Assembly: GCA_963781955.1 (NCBI GenBank)
Contig: CAWAHU010000003.1
Coordinates: forward strand, 248,001 to 312,000
Length of the DNA stretch: 64,000 nucleotides
Origin: Bog-473 sp963781955
GTDB taxonomy: Bacteria > Actinomycetota > Acidimicrobiia > Acidimicrobiales > RAAP-2
Direction: 5' to 3'
Part shown: piece by piece, positions 8,721 through 17,760 of the stretch
Layout of the letters: every line of letters starts with the position of its first letter
Numbering within the stretch: position 1 is the stretch's first letter
Position numbers and translations under genes: made by a program
Notes under the pieces: model-generated
Databases searched by the model: none
What the model was told of the DNA's origin: nothing
What the model saw: only the letters and a program-made list of their open reading frames with translations

Positions 8721-9857
8721 CTACAGCGAGCTCGGAGGTCCGGCCAGCCGCATCTTGGTCGTGCGGTGCTGGGGGTCCTTGTCGAACTGTGGCAGGACGT
8801 GCTGGCCGAAGGTCTCCACGGCCTCCTGGCACGCCTCGATCGGCATCGACGTCGAGAGCATCCCGAACGACAGCTGGTCCGCCCCGGTGGCGGCGTAGTT
8901 CTCCACCGCCTTGGTCACCTCGTCGGGCGTTCCGATGGCGATGGCACCCGCCGCGATGACGGCGTCGAGATCATCCGCCGTCATGGCCGGGATCGTCTCG
9001 GGCCACTGGGGGATGCCGTCGGGCCGAGGGAACGTGTCGAGGTAGCGGAACACCAGACTCAGGTGGTAGTTCGAGTCCGAGTCGAGGAACGTCTGACGGG
9101 CCTTGGCCCCGTCCTCCATGCAGATCATCTGCGTCGTGATCATGATGTTGTCGTTCACGAAGCCACCCACCGGGTTCTTGCAGTCCCCGATCTTCTCCTT
9201 GTAGCGGGCCACGAGCGGGGTGAGCTGGTCGGGGGTCGAGAAGCCGAAGCAGAGGACCCCGACGCCGAGCTCGGCGGCCAGGTCGAAGGTGCCCGGACTG
9301 CCGGCGGCCATCCAGATCGGCGGGTGCGGGTCCGAATAGGGCTTGGGCAACACGTTGCGCGGCGGCATGGAGAAGAACTTGCCGTCGTAGCTGTACACCT
9401 CGTCCTTCCACATGCGCACGATCTGCGGCAGCGTCTCGGCCACCATCTCGCGCGTCAGGTCGGGGTCCGTGATCCCGAAACCGGCCTGCTCGGTCGTCGA
9501 CGAGCCCCGACCCGTCCCGAACTCGAAGCGGCCCTCGGAGAGGTGGTCGAGCATGGCCACCCGCTCGGCGATGCGCGCTGGGTGGTTCACCGGGGGCGTG
9601 ATGTTGAAGATGCCCGAGCCGATGTGGATATTGCTCGTGCGGCCGGCCACGAACGCCAGGAAGGACTCGGAGTCCGACAGGTGCGAGTACTCGGTCAAGA
9701 AGTGGTGCTCGGAGGCCCAGGTGTACTTGAAGCCCGCCCGGTCGGCCGCCTCGATGAAGGCAACCTCGTCCATGATGCGGTCGTGCTCAGCCGACTTCCC
9801 GTGCTGGTCCGTGTAGCGGGGTAGCACGCACGCGGCGTTGAAGATGCCGAATTCCAT
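8721..9857 (-). CDS. LLM-class flavin-dependent oxidoreductase (luciferase-like)
   Basis: The 378-residue product has the luciferase-like start MEFGIFNAACV, the EHHFLTEYS motif of FMN-type members at about residues 50-58, and GRFEFGTGRGSS. EHH-type members are usually FMN monooxygenases with a separate reductase; F420 use cannot be excluded. A perfect KstR-like operator (TGCAACGCGTTCCA) lies 80 bases upstream of the start, so it is probably induced with the steroid genes. No steroid-pathway role is known to me for a protein of this type, making it a candidate new member of the pathway. It is separated from the upstream HAD gene by 135 bases and so has its own promoter. Confidence 0.82.
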   Translation of the reverse strand: MEFGIFNAACVLPRYTDQHGKSAEHDRIMDEVAFIEAADRAGFKYTWASEHHFLTEYSHLSDSESFLAFVAGRTSNIHIGSGIFNITPPVNHPARIAERVAMLDHLSEGRFEFGTGRGSSTTEQAGFGITDPDLTREMVAETLPQIVRMWKDEVYSYDGKFFSMPPRNVLPKPYSDPHPPIWMAAGSPGTFDLAAELGVGVLCFGFSTPDQLTPLVARYKEKIGDCKNPVGGFVNDNIMITTQMICMEDGAKARQTFLDSDSNYHLSLVFRYLDTFPRPDGIPQWPETIPAMTADDLDAVIAAGAIAIGTPDEVTKAVENYAATGADQLSFGMLSTSMPIEACQEAVETFGQHVLPQFDKDPQHRTTKMRLAGPPSSL

Positions 9858-9936
9858 GAGATTGCACGTCTCCGTCTCTGTTCAGCGGTATGTCCCCGCC
9901 AGCCAGCGAGCGACGCTACACGGGGCCTGCGCAAAA

Positions 9937-9950
9937 TGCAACGCGTTCCA
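9937..9950 (-). promoter_or_regulatory. KstR-like operator upstream of the LLM oxidoreductase
   Basis: TGCAACGCGTTCCA satisfies every defined position of TnnAACnnGTTnnA. It lies in the 135-base gap between the LLM gene (start 9857) and the end of the HAD gene, and so can only serve the LLM gene. Confidence 0.65.
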
Positions 9951-9992
9951 GTATTGGGTGCTCCAGCCCTGCTCACAGCGGTTGAGGCCCGC

Positions 9993-10805
9993 TCAGTTCG
10001 GCGGGAGTACGAAACGCTCCATGGCCTTGGCGAAGCCGTCGTCCTCGTTCGAGGCGGTGACCCGGCGGGCGGCCCGGTGGACCTCGGAGCCCGACTGCCC
10101 CATGGCGATGCTGAGGCGCGAGTTGGCGAACATGAGGACGTCGTTGGGCATGTCCCCGATGGTGGCGATCTCGTCGGGTCCGATGCCGTAGCGCCCGGCC
10201 AGCCACCGCGCCACCGCGCCCTTGTTGGCGTCGGGGTGGGTGATGTCCGCGTAGTAAGGCTGGGACCGCGCCGCCGAGACGTGGTCGCCGAACTCCTCAC
10301 GGACCGCCTCGACCGCCGCCTGCGCCAGCTGGTGGTCGTCGCTCACGCCGACGATCTTGGCCACGTCCGCCGTGAGGTCGTCGAAGCCGCCGACCAGCGT
10401 CGGTGGGAACTTGACCGTCCACGCCTCACGGTCGACGTGCGCAGCTTCCAGATCTCGTACGAACCAGTCGGATCCGCGGTAGACCCAAGCGTCGAGGCCG
10501 CGCTCGTCGAAGACGGCGATGACACCCGAGGCGACGTCCTCGGGTATCGTCCGCTGCTCGATCATCTGCATGTCCGGGTCGACGAAGACGCCGCCGTTGA
10601 AGGCGGCGACCGGCGTGGTGATGGCCAGCGGCTGGACCAGCATCTCCGTGCCCCGGGGCGGGCGGCCGCTAGTGAGGGCGAACAGGATCCCCGCCTCGCC
10701 CAGACGCCGGACCGCGTCGACGGCCCGGTCGGTAAGCACCTTGTCGTCGGTGACGAGCGTGCCGTCGACGTCGGCCAGGACCAGCTTGATGGAGCCGTCG
10801 GCCAC
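9993..10805 (-). CDS. HAD-superfamily phosphatase, Cof type
   Basis: This 270-residue protein carries the HAD motifs: DVDGTLVTDD near the N-terminus (nucleophile Asp), TSGRPP (motif II), and the late GDMPNDVLMFANS (motif III/IV). The insertion between motifs II and III is typical of Cof-type (class IIB) sugar phosphatases. It follows pgl by 15 bases and probably shares its transcript with gnd and pgl, suggesting a phosphorylated sugar or sugar acid as substrate (inference). The start is the GTG at 10805. Confidence 0.85.
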   Translation of the reverse strand: MADGSIKLVLADVDGTLVTDDKVLTDRAVDAVRRLGEAGILFALTSGRPPRGTEMLVQPLAITTPVAAFNGGVFVDPDMQMIEQRTIPEDVASGVIAVFDERGLDAWVYRGSDWFVRDLEAAHVDREAWTVKFPPTLVGGFDDLTADVAKIVGVSDDHQLAQAAVEAVREEFGDHVSAARSQPYYADITHPDANKGAVARWLAGRYGIGPDEIATIGDMPNDVLMFANSRLSIAMGQSGSEVHRAARRVTASNEDDGFAKAMERFVLPPN

Positions 10806-10820
10806 GCCGCCCCCCTGGCC

Positions 10821-11477
10821 TCAGCCGGCCGCCGCGTCGGCCAGCACGAGCGAGGCGCCGGCCTCGACCCGCCCGGCCGGGATCCCGGTATCACCGGCGA
10901 TCAACCCGGCCAGCGGCCCCTGCTTGTCGGCCCCGGTAACCAGCCATAGGATCTGGCGGGCGCGGGCCAGGGCCGGGTAGGTCAGGGTCATCCGCACCCG
11001 GTCCTGATAGGGACGGGTCAGCGCGACGAGCCGGTCCTCCACCTGCAGCACGGGGTCGCCGGGGACGAGCGACGCCGTGTGACCGTCAGGGCCGAGCCCG
11101 AGGTGGACCAGGTCGAAGGCTGCGGGCAGCGCGCCGGCGTAGGACGCCGCAGCGGCTTCGAGGTCGTCCTCCTCCACCGGCATGGGCACGACGCGGGCCG
11201 GTGCGCCCCCCAAGGCCTCGGTCAGATGGGTCAGGTTGCGGTCGGGGTCGCCGGCGGGCGCCACCCGCTCGTCCACCTGGTAGAGCACGATGCCCTCCCA
11301 GGGCACCTCCTCGGAAGCAAGCTCGGCGAACATGGCCCACGGCGTATGCCCGCCGCTCACCGCGAAGTCGAAGCGGCCGCGGTCGGCCACGGCCTGGCGG
11401 GCCCGGGCCGCCACGAAGGACGCTCCGGCACGGGCGACCGCGCCCGGGTCGGCGAGCACGTCGAGCTCGTGGTGCAC
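10821..11477 (-). CDS. pgl: 6-phosphogluconolactonase
   Basis: The 218-residue product belongs to the NagB/DevB lactonase family: SGGHTPWAMFAEL, then VDERVAPAGDPDRN and the family signature GLGPDGHTASLVPG. It hydrolyses 6-phosphogluconolactone in the oxidative pentose phosphate pathway. It sits between gnd and a HAD phosphatase in one probable operon. No glucose-6-phosphate dehydrogenase is in the window. It starts with GTG at 11477, 18 bases after the gnd stop. Confidence 0.88.
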   Translation of the reverse strand: MHHELDVLADPGAVARAGASFVAARARQAVADRGRFDFAVSGGHTPWAMFAELASEEVPWEGIVLYQVDERVAPAGDPDRNLTHLTEALGGAPARVVPMPVEEDDLEAAAASYAGALPAAFDLVHLGLGPDGHTASLVPGDPVLQVEDRLVALTRPYQDRVRMTLTYPALARARQILWLVTGADKQGPLAGLIAGDTGIPAGRVEAGASLVLADAAAG

Positions 11478-11495
11478 GCGCCCGGCGCCTCGTGC

Positions 11496-12528
11496 CTACG
11501 AGGGTTTCTCGGCGTGGCCGCCGAACTCGCTGCGCATGGCCGAGAGGATCTTCCCGGAGAACTCCCCCAGCCCTCGGGACTCGAATCGCTGGTAGAGCGA
11601 CGCCGTGATGACAGGGGCGGGTACGCCCTCGTCGACGGCAGCCAGCACGGTCCAACGCCCCTCACCCGAGTCCGACACCCGCCCGGCGAAGTCGTCCAGG
11701 CCGGGCGAGCGCGGCGAACGCGTCGGCGACGAGGTCGACCAGCCACGAGCCGACGACCGAGCCTCTGCGCCAGAGCTCGGCCACCTCGCCCACGTCGATG
11801 TCGTACTGGTAGGCCTCCGGGTCGCGCAGGGGCGTGGTCTCGGCATCCACCTCCTGGGTCGCCTTCCCCGCGTTGGCGTGCTTGATGATGCTCAGGCCCT
11901 CGGCGATGGCCGCCATCATCCCGTACTCAACGCCGTTGTGGACCATCTTGACGAAGTGGCCGGCGCCGTTGGGCCCGCAGTGGAGGTAGCCCTCGGGTGC
12001 CGTCCCGCCAGCCCGGGTGCGGCCCGGGGTTGGCTCAGCAGACCCGGTGCCCGGGGCGATGGTCTTGAAGACGGGGTCCAGACGCTCGACGGCCACCTCG
12101 TCCCCACCGATCATCAGGCAGTAACCCCGCTCGAGGCCCCAGACACCGCCGCTCGTACCGCAGTCGAGGTAGTGGATCTTCTTCGCTGCCAACTGTGCCG
12201 CCCGAGCGATGTCGTCGCGGTAGTAGGAGTTGCCGCCGTCGATCACGGCGTCGTCCGATTGGAGCAGCGGCACCAGATCGTCGAGCGTGGACTGCACGAT
12301 GGCGGCCGGCAACATGAGCCACACGGCACGCGGTGTCTCGAGCTTGGCCACGAAGTCCGCCAGCGAGGTGGCGCCGGTCGCCCCTTCCCCCTCGAGCTGC
12401 GCCACTGCATCCGCATTGACGTCGTAGACGACGCAGCGGTGACCGTCGCGCATGAGCCGGCGCACGAGGTTGGCCCCCATCCGTCCCAGGCCGACCATTC
12501 CGAGCTGCATGGGCGTGTCAGTTGCCAT
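11496..12528 (-). pseudogene. gnd: 6-phosphogluconate dehydrogenase (decarboxylating), one frameshift
   Basis: From the ATG at 12528 the frame reads MQLGMVGLGRMGANLVRR (Rossmann NAD(P) site), DGGNSYYRDD and CGTSGGVWGLERGY, the signature of the shorter GntZ/YqeC-type enzyme. Near 11712, after LVDLVADAFAA, one extra base moves the frame. The remainder, LDDFAGRVSDSGEGRW through FGGHAEKPS, continues in the next frame to the stop at 11496. Removing one base gives 343 residues, normal for the family. Because this is a central-metabolism gene with intact sequence on both sides, an assembly error is likely. A TAGGTT hexamer eight bases before the ATG could give leaderless expression. Confidence 0.85.
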
Positions 12529-12590
12529 GCCGGCTCAACCTAGTGCAGGGGATCCCGGGGCCGTCCCGCTCAGCGGTCGGCGCCGGCCGC

Positions 12591-13769
12591 TCAGCGGTCG
12601 GCGCCGAGGACCAGCCCCGAGGTCGGCACGCCGGTGCCCGCGGTGACCACCACGTGCTCGACGTCGGGCACCTGGTTGGCCGAGGTGCCCCGCACCAGCC
12701 GGACGCCCTCGGCGATGCCGTTCATGCCGTGGAGGTAGGCCTCGCCGAGTTGGCCCCCGTGCGTGTTGGTCGGCAGCGCCCCGCCGAGCTCGAGGTTCCC
12801 GTCGCGCACGAATTCCTTGGCCTCACCCTTGGCGCAGAAGCCGAGCTCCTCGAGCTGGTAGAGCACGTAGGGGGTGAAGTGGTCATAGAGGATGGCCGCC
12901 TGCATGTCGTCAGGACCGAGTCCCGAGGTCTCCCAGAGTTGCCGGGCCACCACGGCCATCTCGGGCAGGCCGCACAGGTCGTCGCGGTAGTAGCTGGTCA
13001 TCATGTCCTGGCCCGCCCCCGAGCCCTGTGCGGCGGCCCGGATGACCACCGGGTCCGTGTGCAGGTCGCGGGCGCGCTCGAGCGAGGTGACGACCAGGGC
13101 CTGCCCGCCGTCGGTCTCCTGGCAGCAGTCGAGCAGGTGCAGCGGCTCGACGATCCAGCGGCTGGCCTGGTGGTCCTCGAGCGTGATCGGCTGCTCGAAG
13201 AACCACGCCCGCGGGTTTGTCGCCGCGTGCGCGCGGTCGGCCACCGCCACCCGGCCGAAGTCCTCGCTCGTGGCGCCGGTGGCGTACATGTAGCGCTGCG
13301 CCGCCATGGCCACCCACGAGGCCGGGGTCAGCAGGCCGACGGGGAGGTACGACGCCAGGTGCGCGTTCTCGGCGTTCGGGAGGGGCGCCCGCCCCTGGAC
13401 CCCGGCGCCGAAGCGGTTCCCCGAGCGCTCGTTGAAGGCGCGGTAACAGACGACGACGTCGGCCACGCCCGACGACACGGCGAGCGCCGCCTGCTGGATC
13501 GTGGCGCACGCCGCCCCGCCGCCGTAGTGGATGCGGCTGAAGAAAGTGAGCTCCCCGATGCCGAGGCTGCGAGCGATGTCGATCTCGGGGTTGGTGTCAG
13601 AGCTGAAGGTGACCATGCCCTGCACCTCGGACGGCGCGATCCCGGCCTCTTCGAGGGCGGCGCCCACCGCCTCGACGGCCAGGCGCAGCTGGGAGCGCCC
13701 CGACTCCTTGGAGAACTCGGTGGCGCCGATCCCGGCGATGGCCGTCCTCCCCGCGAACGCGTGCGCCAT
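12591..13769 (-). CDS. ltp2: Thiolase-like steroid side-chain aldolase Ltp2
   Basis: The 392-residue product is a thiolase-fold lipid-transfer protein (SCP2-type) close in length to mycobacterial Ltp2. Diagnostic segments are AIAGIGATEFSK, HYGGGAACATIQQAAL, YDHFTPYVLYQLE and GGALPTNTHGGQLGEAYLHG. With the DUF35 part of ChsH2, Ltp2 performs the retro-aldol cleavage that removes the last three side-chain carbons as propionyl-CoA. It is the last gene of the igr-like operon, and its ATG overlaps the chsH1 stop by one base (TGATG). The classical thiolase active-site cysteine is absent, as expected for an aldolase. Confidence 0.9.
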   Translation of the reverse strand: MAHAFAGRTAIAGIGATEFSKESGRSQLRLAVEAVGAALEEAGIAPSEVQGMVTFSSDTNPEIDIARSLGIGELTFFSRIHYGGGAACATIQQAALAVSSGVADVVVCYRAFNERSGNRFGAGVQGRAPLPNAENAHLASYLPVGLLTPASWVAMAAQRYMYATGATSEDFGRVAVADRAHAATNPRAWFFEQPITLEDHQASRWIVEPLHLLDCCQETDGGQALVVTSLERARDLHTDPVVIRAAAQGSGAGQDMMTSYYRDDLCGLPEMAVVARQLWETSGLGPDDMQAAILYDHFTPYVLYQLEELGFCAKGEAKEFVRDGNLELGGALPTNTHGGQLGEAYLHGMNGIAEGVRLVRGTSANQVPDVEHVVVTAGTGVPTSGLVLGADR

Positions 13770-14236
13770 CAGGCCCCACCGCCCGCCGGCGTCGCCGCTC
13801 CCGTCGGGAGCTCGACGACCACGGTGCCGGTGACGTGATCGCCCAGGTCGTTGGCGCCACGCACGGCCACCGTCACCGTTCCGGTGGCGCCGTCCCCGGA
13901 CAACGCGCCCTTCTCCGCCACCGAGCCGGTCAGGGTCATGGTGCAGTCCGGGTAGTTCGGTGCGCCCAGGCGGATGTTGACGTCGGTGATCCGGCTGCGC
14001 GGGCCCGACCAGTCGGTGACGTAGCGGCCGACGAGCCCGTTGGTGGTCAAGATGTTCATGAAGATGTCCTTCGAGCCGCGCGCCGCCGCCAACGCGGCGT
14101 CGTGGTGCACGTCTTGGTAGTCGCGGCTGGCGATGGCACCCGAGACGATGAGCGTGCGCGTGATCGGTAGCTCGAGCGCGGGCAGCTGGTCGCCCACGGA
14201 CACCTCGTCATAGAGCGGCCCGGGCGACGTGCTCAC
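13769..14236 (-). CDS. chsH1: MaoC-type enoyl-CoA hydratase subunit ChsH1
   Basis: The 155-residue hot-dog protein contains SRDYQDVHHDAALA, holding the Asp and His of the R-hydratase active site, and DVNIRLGAPNYPDC in the central helix-strand region. In mycobacteria ChsH1 pairs with the MaoC half of ChsH2 to hydrate the 17(20)-enoyl-CoA steroid. The GTG at 14236 overlaps the stop of the upstream dehydrogenase as GTGA, implying translational coupling. Confidence 0.88.
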   Translation of the reverse strand: MSTSPGPLYDEVSVGDQLPALELPITRTLIVSGAIASRDYQDVHHDAALAAARGSKDIFMNILTTNGLVGRYVTDWSGPRSRITDVNIRLGAPNYPDCTMTLTGSVAEKGALSGDGATGTVTVAVRGANDLGDHVTGTVVVELPTGAATPAGGGA

Positions 14237-15408
14237 GGGGCCACCCCCGACACGCCGGCCACGCCCGCCGCCCCGGCCTCGGCCTCTTCGAGGGCCTGCT
14301 CGGCGATCTCCGCCCCCAGCCGGGCCAACTGCAGGCTCGGCCCGCCGAGCATCAGCTCGATCTGCTTGCCCCAGAGGAAGTAACGGTGGATCGGGTAGGA
14401 GACGTCGGCGCCCATGCCGCCGTGGAGGTGCTGGGTGGCGTGCACGACGCCCTGCCCCCGCTCCGCCGCCTGCCACTTGGCCACGCGCGCCGCCTGGGCG
14501 GCGTCGCGCCCGGTGTCGAAGCGCCAGGCTGCGTTCTGGCAGGTGACCCGCATGGCCTCGATGTCGATGGCAGCGTCGGCCGCCCGCAACATGGTGCCCT
14601 GGAACGTGCTCAGCGGCCGGCCGAACTGGTGGCGGGCACTCACGTACGCGGCCGTGGTGCGCAGTGCCGTCTCGCACACGCCCACCTGCATCGCGCACAG
14701 CGTGATGGTGGCGGCCACCAGCAGGTAGTCGAGCGCGGCGCCGCCGACGTCGGACCCCACCAGTACGTCGGCGGGCCCGAGGGTCACACCCGAGAGGTGC
14801 AAGTGCGGGTGGATCTCCCGGTTTGTGGTGGCCGCCGCCTCGAGCGACAGGCCGGCCGCGCCCGGTTCGACGAGGGCGAGCAGGACGCCGTCGGGCGTCG
14901 TTGCCGGGACCACGATCGCGTGCGCCACGTGTGCTTGGGGCACGGCGAGCTCGGTGCCCTCCAGCCTCCACCCTTCTCCCTCGGGCACGGCCCGCACGGA
15001 CGGCGACCGGGTCGGGCTGGTCGCGCTGGTGCTCAGCGCCGCGGTGAGGAACACATCTCCGGCCACCACGCCGGGCAACCACCGGGCGCGTTGCGCGTCG
15101 GAGCCGAAGTGGGCGATGGGGAGCGCGCCGAGCACCAGCGTGGCCCACAGTGGCACCGGGGCCACGACGTTGCCCTGCGCCTCGAGGAGGAGGCACAGCT
15201 CCGTGAGCCCGTAGCCGGCGCCGCCGTCGGCTTCGGGTACGGCCAGCCCGAGCAGGTCCGCCTCGGCCAGCGCCCGCCAGAGGTCGCGGTCGACGCGGTC
15301 CCCGGTCGCCTCGACGGCCGCCACCCGGTCGGGGTCCACCAAGCGGGAGAGGAGCCCGGTCGCCGCCTCGGCGACGGCGAGCTGCTCCTCGGTCAGGCTG
15401 AAGTCCAT
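14233..15408 (-). CDS. chsE2: Acyl-CoA dehydrogenase ChsE2 (FadE29-like)
   Basis: This 391-residue subunit starts MDFSLTEEQLAVAEAATG, with FGRPLSTFQGTMLRAADAAI, then HLHGGMGADVSYPIHRYF and ELMLGGPSLQLARLG at the C-terminus. FadE29-type subunits form an alpha2beta2 heterotetramer with FadE28 (ChsE1) and oxidise the three-carbon side chain of steroid-CoA. It follows chsH2 by 11 bases. In M. tuberculosis the order is fadE28-fadE29-chsH2; here chsH2 lies between the two subunits. The C-terminus ends in an Ala/Glu-rich tail. Confidence 0.85.
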   Translation of the reverse strand: MDFSLTEEQLAVAEAATGLLSRLVDPDRVAAVEATGDRVDRDLWRALAEADLLGLAVPEADGGAGYGLTELCLLLEAQGNVVAPVPLWATLVLGALPIAHFGSDAQRARWLPGVVAGDVFLTAALSTSATSPTRSPSVRAVPEGEGWRLEGTELAVPQAHVAHAIVVPATTPDGVLLALVEPGAAGLSLEAAATTNREIHPHLHLSGVTLGPADVLVGSDVGGAALDYLLVAATITLCAMQVGVCETALRTTAAYVSARHQFGRPLSTFQGTMLRAADAAIDIEAMRVTCQNAAWRFDTGRDAAQAARVAKWQAAERGQGVVHATQHLHGGMGADVSYPIHRYFLWGKQIELMLGGPSLQLARLGAEIAEQALEEAEAGAAGVAGVSGVAP

Positions 15409-15419
15409 CAGGCTCCTCC

Positions 15420-16511
15420 TCAGTCCCCGCCGCTGCCAGCCCCGGCCGGGACGAACACCGGCAGCGACAGCCCGTCGTCGTGGTCCACGAATTCGGCCTG
15501 CAGGCCCATCCCCACCGAGATGTCGCCGGGCTCCATCCCCAGGTTCGCCACCACGCGCGTGCCCTCCTCGAGCTCGACCAGCCCGATGGGCAGCGGGTAG
15601 TCGAACGAGGGCACCTGCGGGTAGTGCACGACGACGTAGGAGAACAGGGTCCCCCGGCCACTGGCCACCACGGTGTCCCACTCGAGCGACCCGCAGGCGC
15701 CGCACCCGGGCAGTGGCGGGTGGCGCAGGGTGCCGCAGGCCGTGCAACGCTGGATCCGCAGCTCGTGGGCACGCGCCCCTTCGAACCAGAAGGCGTTGTC
15801 CTGGGTGATGGCCGGGTGCGGCCGCGGCGGCTTGGTCGCCCGGCGCGGCGGCGGCAGGTACTTGAGGATCCGGAAGCGCATGGTGGCCACGGGCTCGCCG
15901 GCGTCGAAGAGCGCCCGCAACTCGGCGTCGTCGAACGACGCCGGGCTGCCAGCCGGGACCTCGGCGTCGGCAAGCGCGACGAAGTCCATGCGCGTGGTCA
16001 CGAAGCGCCCGGTGCCGAGTCCGGTGCGCTTGGCCTCCGAGATCGACTCGATCACCGAGCGCACAACCAGGCGGTCGCCCACTACCAGGGGGCGGTCGTA
16101 GTGCTGCTCGCAGTTGGTGGCCACGACCGAGGTCAACCCCTCCTCGTCGAGCAGTTGCATCATGATCTCGTTCGGCCCGTCGCCCGGCGCGGCGCCCGCG
16201 GCGCGGGCTGCCTCCACCCCCTGCGACGCACGCAGGCCGCGCATGATCCACGCCTGCAGCATGGTTGGGGGCGCGATCAGCGCGTCGTAGCCCTCCTGGC
16301 GCGCCGCCTCGTCGGAGGCGTAGACCGGGTTCTCGTCCCCCATGGCCTCGACCCAGTGCCGGATCATGGGCACGTTCACGGCGTCGAAGGACAGGCTCGG
16401 CGGGCCCGCTTCCTGGCCCACCAGCGCGGCCAGCGCCTCGCTGCGGTCGGGGAGTCCGGCCAGCTCCTCGAAGCGCCCGCCCGCGGCAGCCGCCGACGCG
16501 GGCGCGCTCAC
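15420..16511 (-). CDS. chsH2: ChsH2: MaoC hydratase half fused to DUF35 zinc-ribbon half
   Basis: The 363-residue product has an N-terminal MaoC-like domain (PMIRHWVEAMGDENPVYAS, LIAPPTMLQAW, QHYDRPLVVGDRL). From about residue 215 follows a DUF35 domain with the rubredoxin-like knuckles CTACGTLRHPPLPGCGAC. The MaoC half works with ChsH1 as the hydratase and the DUF35 half is the partner of Ltp2. The GTG start overlaps the chsE1 stop (GTGA). This fusion is characteristic of steroid side-chain operons and strongly supports the pathway assignment. Confidence 0.9.
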   Translation of the reverse strand: MSAPASAAAAGGRFEELAGLPDRSEALAALVGQEAGPPSLSFDAVNVPMIRHWVEAMGDENPVYASDEAARQEGYDALIAPPTMLQAWIMRGLRASQGVEAARAAGAAPGDGPNEIMMQLLDEEGLTSVVATNCEQHYDRPLVVGDRLVVRSVIESISEAKRTGLGTGRFVTTRMDFVALADAEVPAGSPASFDDAELRALFDAGEPVATMRFRILKYLPPPRRATKPPRPHPAITQDNAFWFEGARAHELRIQRCTACGTLRHPPLPGCGACGSLEWDTVVASGRGTLFSYVVVHYPQVPSFDYPLPIGLVELEEGTRVVANLGMEPGDISVGMGLQAEFVDHDDGLSLPVFVPAGAGSGGD

Positions 16512-17686
16512 CGCGTCCCCCGGGTCATCCCCAGCCCCGCCGTGGCGACGATCTCGCGCTGCACCTCGTTGACCCCGCCGCCGAACGTGTTGATCTGCGC
16601 CTGGCGCCCCGTGGCCTCGAGTCGACCGCGCAGCACGGCGCCGGGCGAACCCGGCACCAGGTAGCCAGCAGCGCCCACCACTCCCAGCAGCAGCCGCGTG
16701 ATCTGGACAATCCGCTCGGTCCCGAACACCTTGATGGACGAGGACTCCGCCCCGGTGAGCTCGCCGTCCGCCACGTGGACCGCCATGCGCCAGTTCAACA
16801 GCCACATGGCCTCGAGCTCGGCGCGGCACCTGGCCAGGTCCATCTGCACCCAGCCCTGGTCGACCAGGGGTCGCCCGTCGTCGGTCACCTGCATGGCCGC
16901 CCACGAGACCACATTCTCGAAGAGGGTGATGGCCAGGCCGCTCCACGCCGCCAGCCCGACACGCTCGTGGTTGAGCTGGGTGGTGATCATGCGCCAGCCC
17001 TCGTTCTCCTCCCCGACCCGGTTGGCTACCGGGACCCGCACGTTGTCGTAGAAGGTCTGCGTCGTGGTGAGGCCGCCCACGGTGTGGATGATGGACCAAT
17101 CGAACCCGGGCGAAGTGGTCGGGACGCAGATGATCGAGATCCCCTTGTGCTTGGGCACGTCGGGGTCGGTGCGCGCGGCCAGCCAGACGTAGTCGGCCTG
17201 GTCAGCCCCGCTGGTGAAGACCTTGGCGCCGTTGATGACGTACTCGTCCCCGTCGCGCACGGCACGGGTGCGCAGCGACGCCAGGTCCGTCCCGGCCTCC
17301 GGCTCGGTGTAGCCGATGGCGAAGTTGAGCTCGCCCGAGAGGATCTTTGGCAGGAAGAAGGACTTCTGCTCGTCAGTGCCGAACCGCATGACGGTCGGGC
17401 CGACCGTGTTGATCGTGACGAACGGGAACGGCGCGCCGGCGCGACGGGTCTCGTCGAAGAAGATGAACTGGTCGGTTGCCGGCCTCCCCCGACCGCCGAA
17501 CTCGGTCGGCCAGCCGATGCCGAGCCACCCGTCCTTGCCGATCTGGCGCACCACCTCGCGCCAGGCCTCACCCCCTTCGCCACCGTCGGCCAGCCCGGCC
17601 CGCACGTCGTCGGTCAGCAACTCGGCGTAGTACGTGCGCAGCTCGGCGCGCAGTTGCTGCTGTTCGGGACTCTCTTCGAGGAACAT
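16508..17686 (-). CDS. chsE1: Acyl-CoA dehydrogenase ChsE1 (FadE28-like)
   Basis: This 392-residue subunit reads MFLEESPEQQQLRAELRTYY, DGWLGIGWPTEFGGRGR, YTEPEAGTDLASLRT, and ends with NTFGGGVNEVQREIVATAGL. It is the first gene of the igr-like operon and the FAD-binding partner of ChsE2. A KstR-like operator lies 61-74 bases upstream of the ATG, with a TACAGT hexamer just downstream of it. No close Shine-Dalgarno is visible. A paralogue of the FadE26 type is at 24063. Confidence 0.87.
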   Translation of the reverse strand: MFLEESPEQQQLRAELRTYYAELLTDDVRAGLADGGEGGEAWREVVRQIGKDGWLGIGWPTEFGGRGRPATDQFIFFDETRRAGAPFPFVTINTVGPTVMRFGTDEQKSFFLPKILSGELNFAIGYTEPEAGTDLASLRTRAVRDGDEYVINGAKVFTSGADQADYVWLAARTDPDVPKHKGISIICVPTTSPGFDWSIIHTVGGLTTTQTFYDNVRVPVANRVGEENEGWRMITTQLNHERVGLAAWSGLAITLFENVVSWAAMQVTDDGRPLVDQGWVQMDLARCRAELEAMWLLNWRMAVHVADGELTGAESSSIKVFGTERIVQITRLLLGVVGAAGYLVPGSPGAVLRGRLEATGRQAQINTFGGGVNEVQREIVATAGLGMTRGTR

Positions 17687-17746
17687 CGTGGGGCAGCCTC
17701 GCGTGTCGCCTGCGGTCCCTGCCAGGTCAAGGCCGCGTCAGAAAAC

Positions 17747-17760
17747 TGTAACACGTTCTC
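17747..17760 (-). promoter_or_regulatory. KstR-like operator of the chs operon
   Basis: The plus strand reads TGTAACACGTTCTC, matching TnnAACnnGTTnnA except for the last A. Read on the minus strand it is GAGAACGTGTTACA, almost the same as the fadD site at 4113. It lies upstream of chsE1. Confidence 0.65.
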
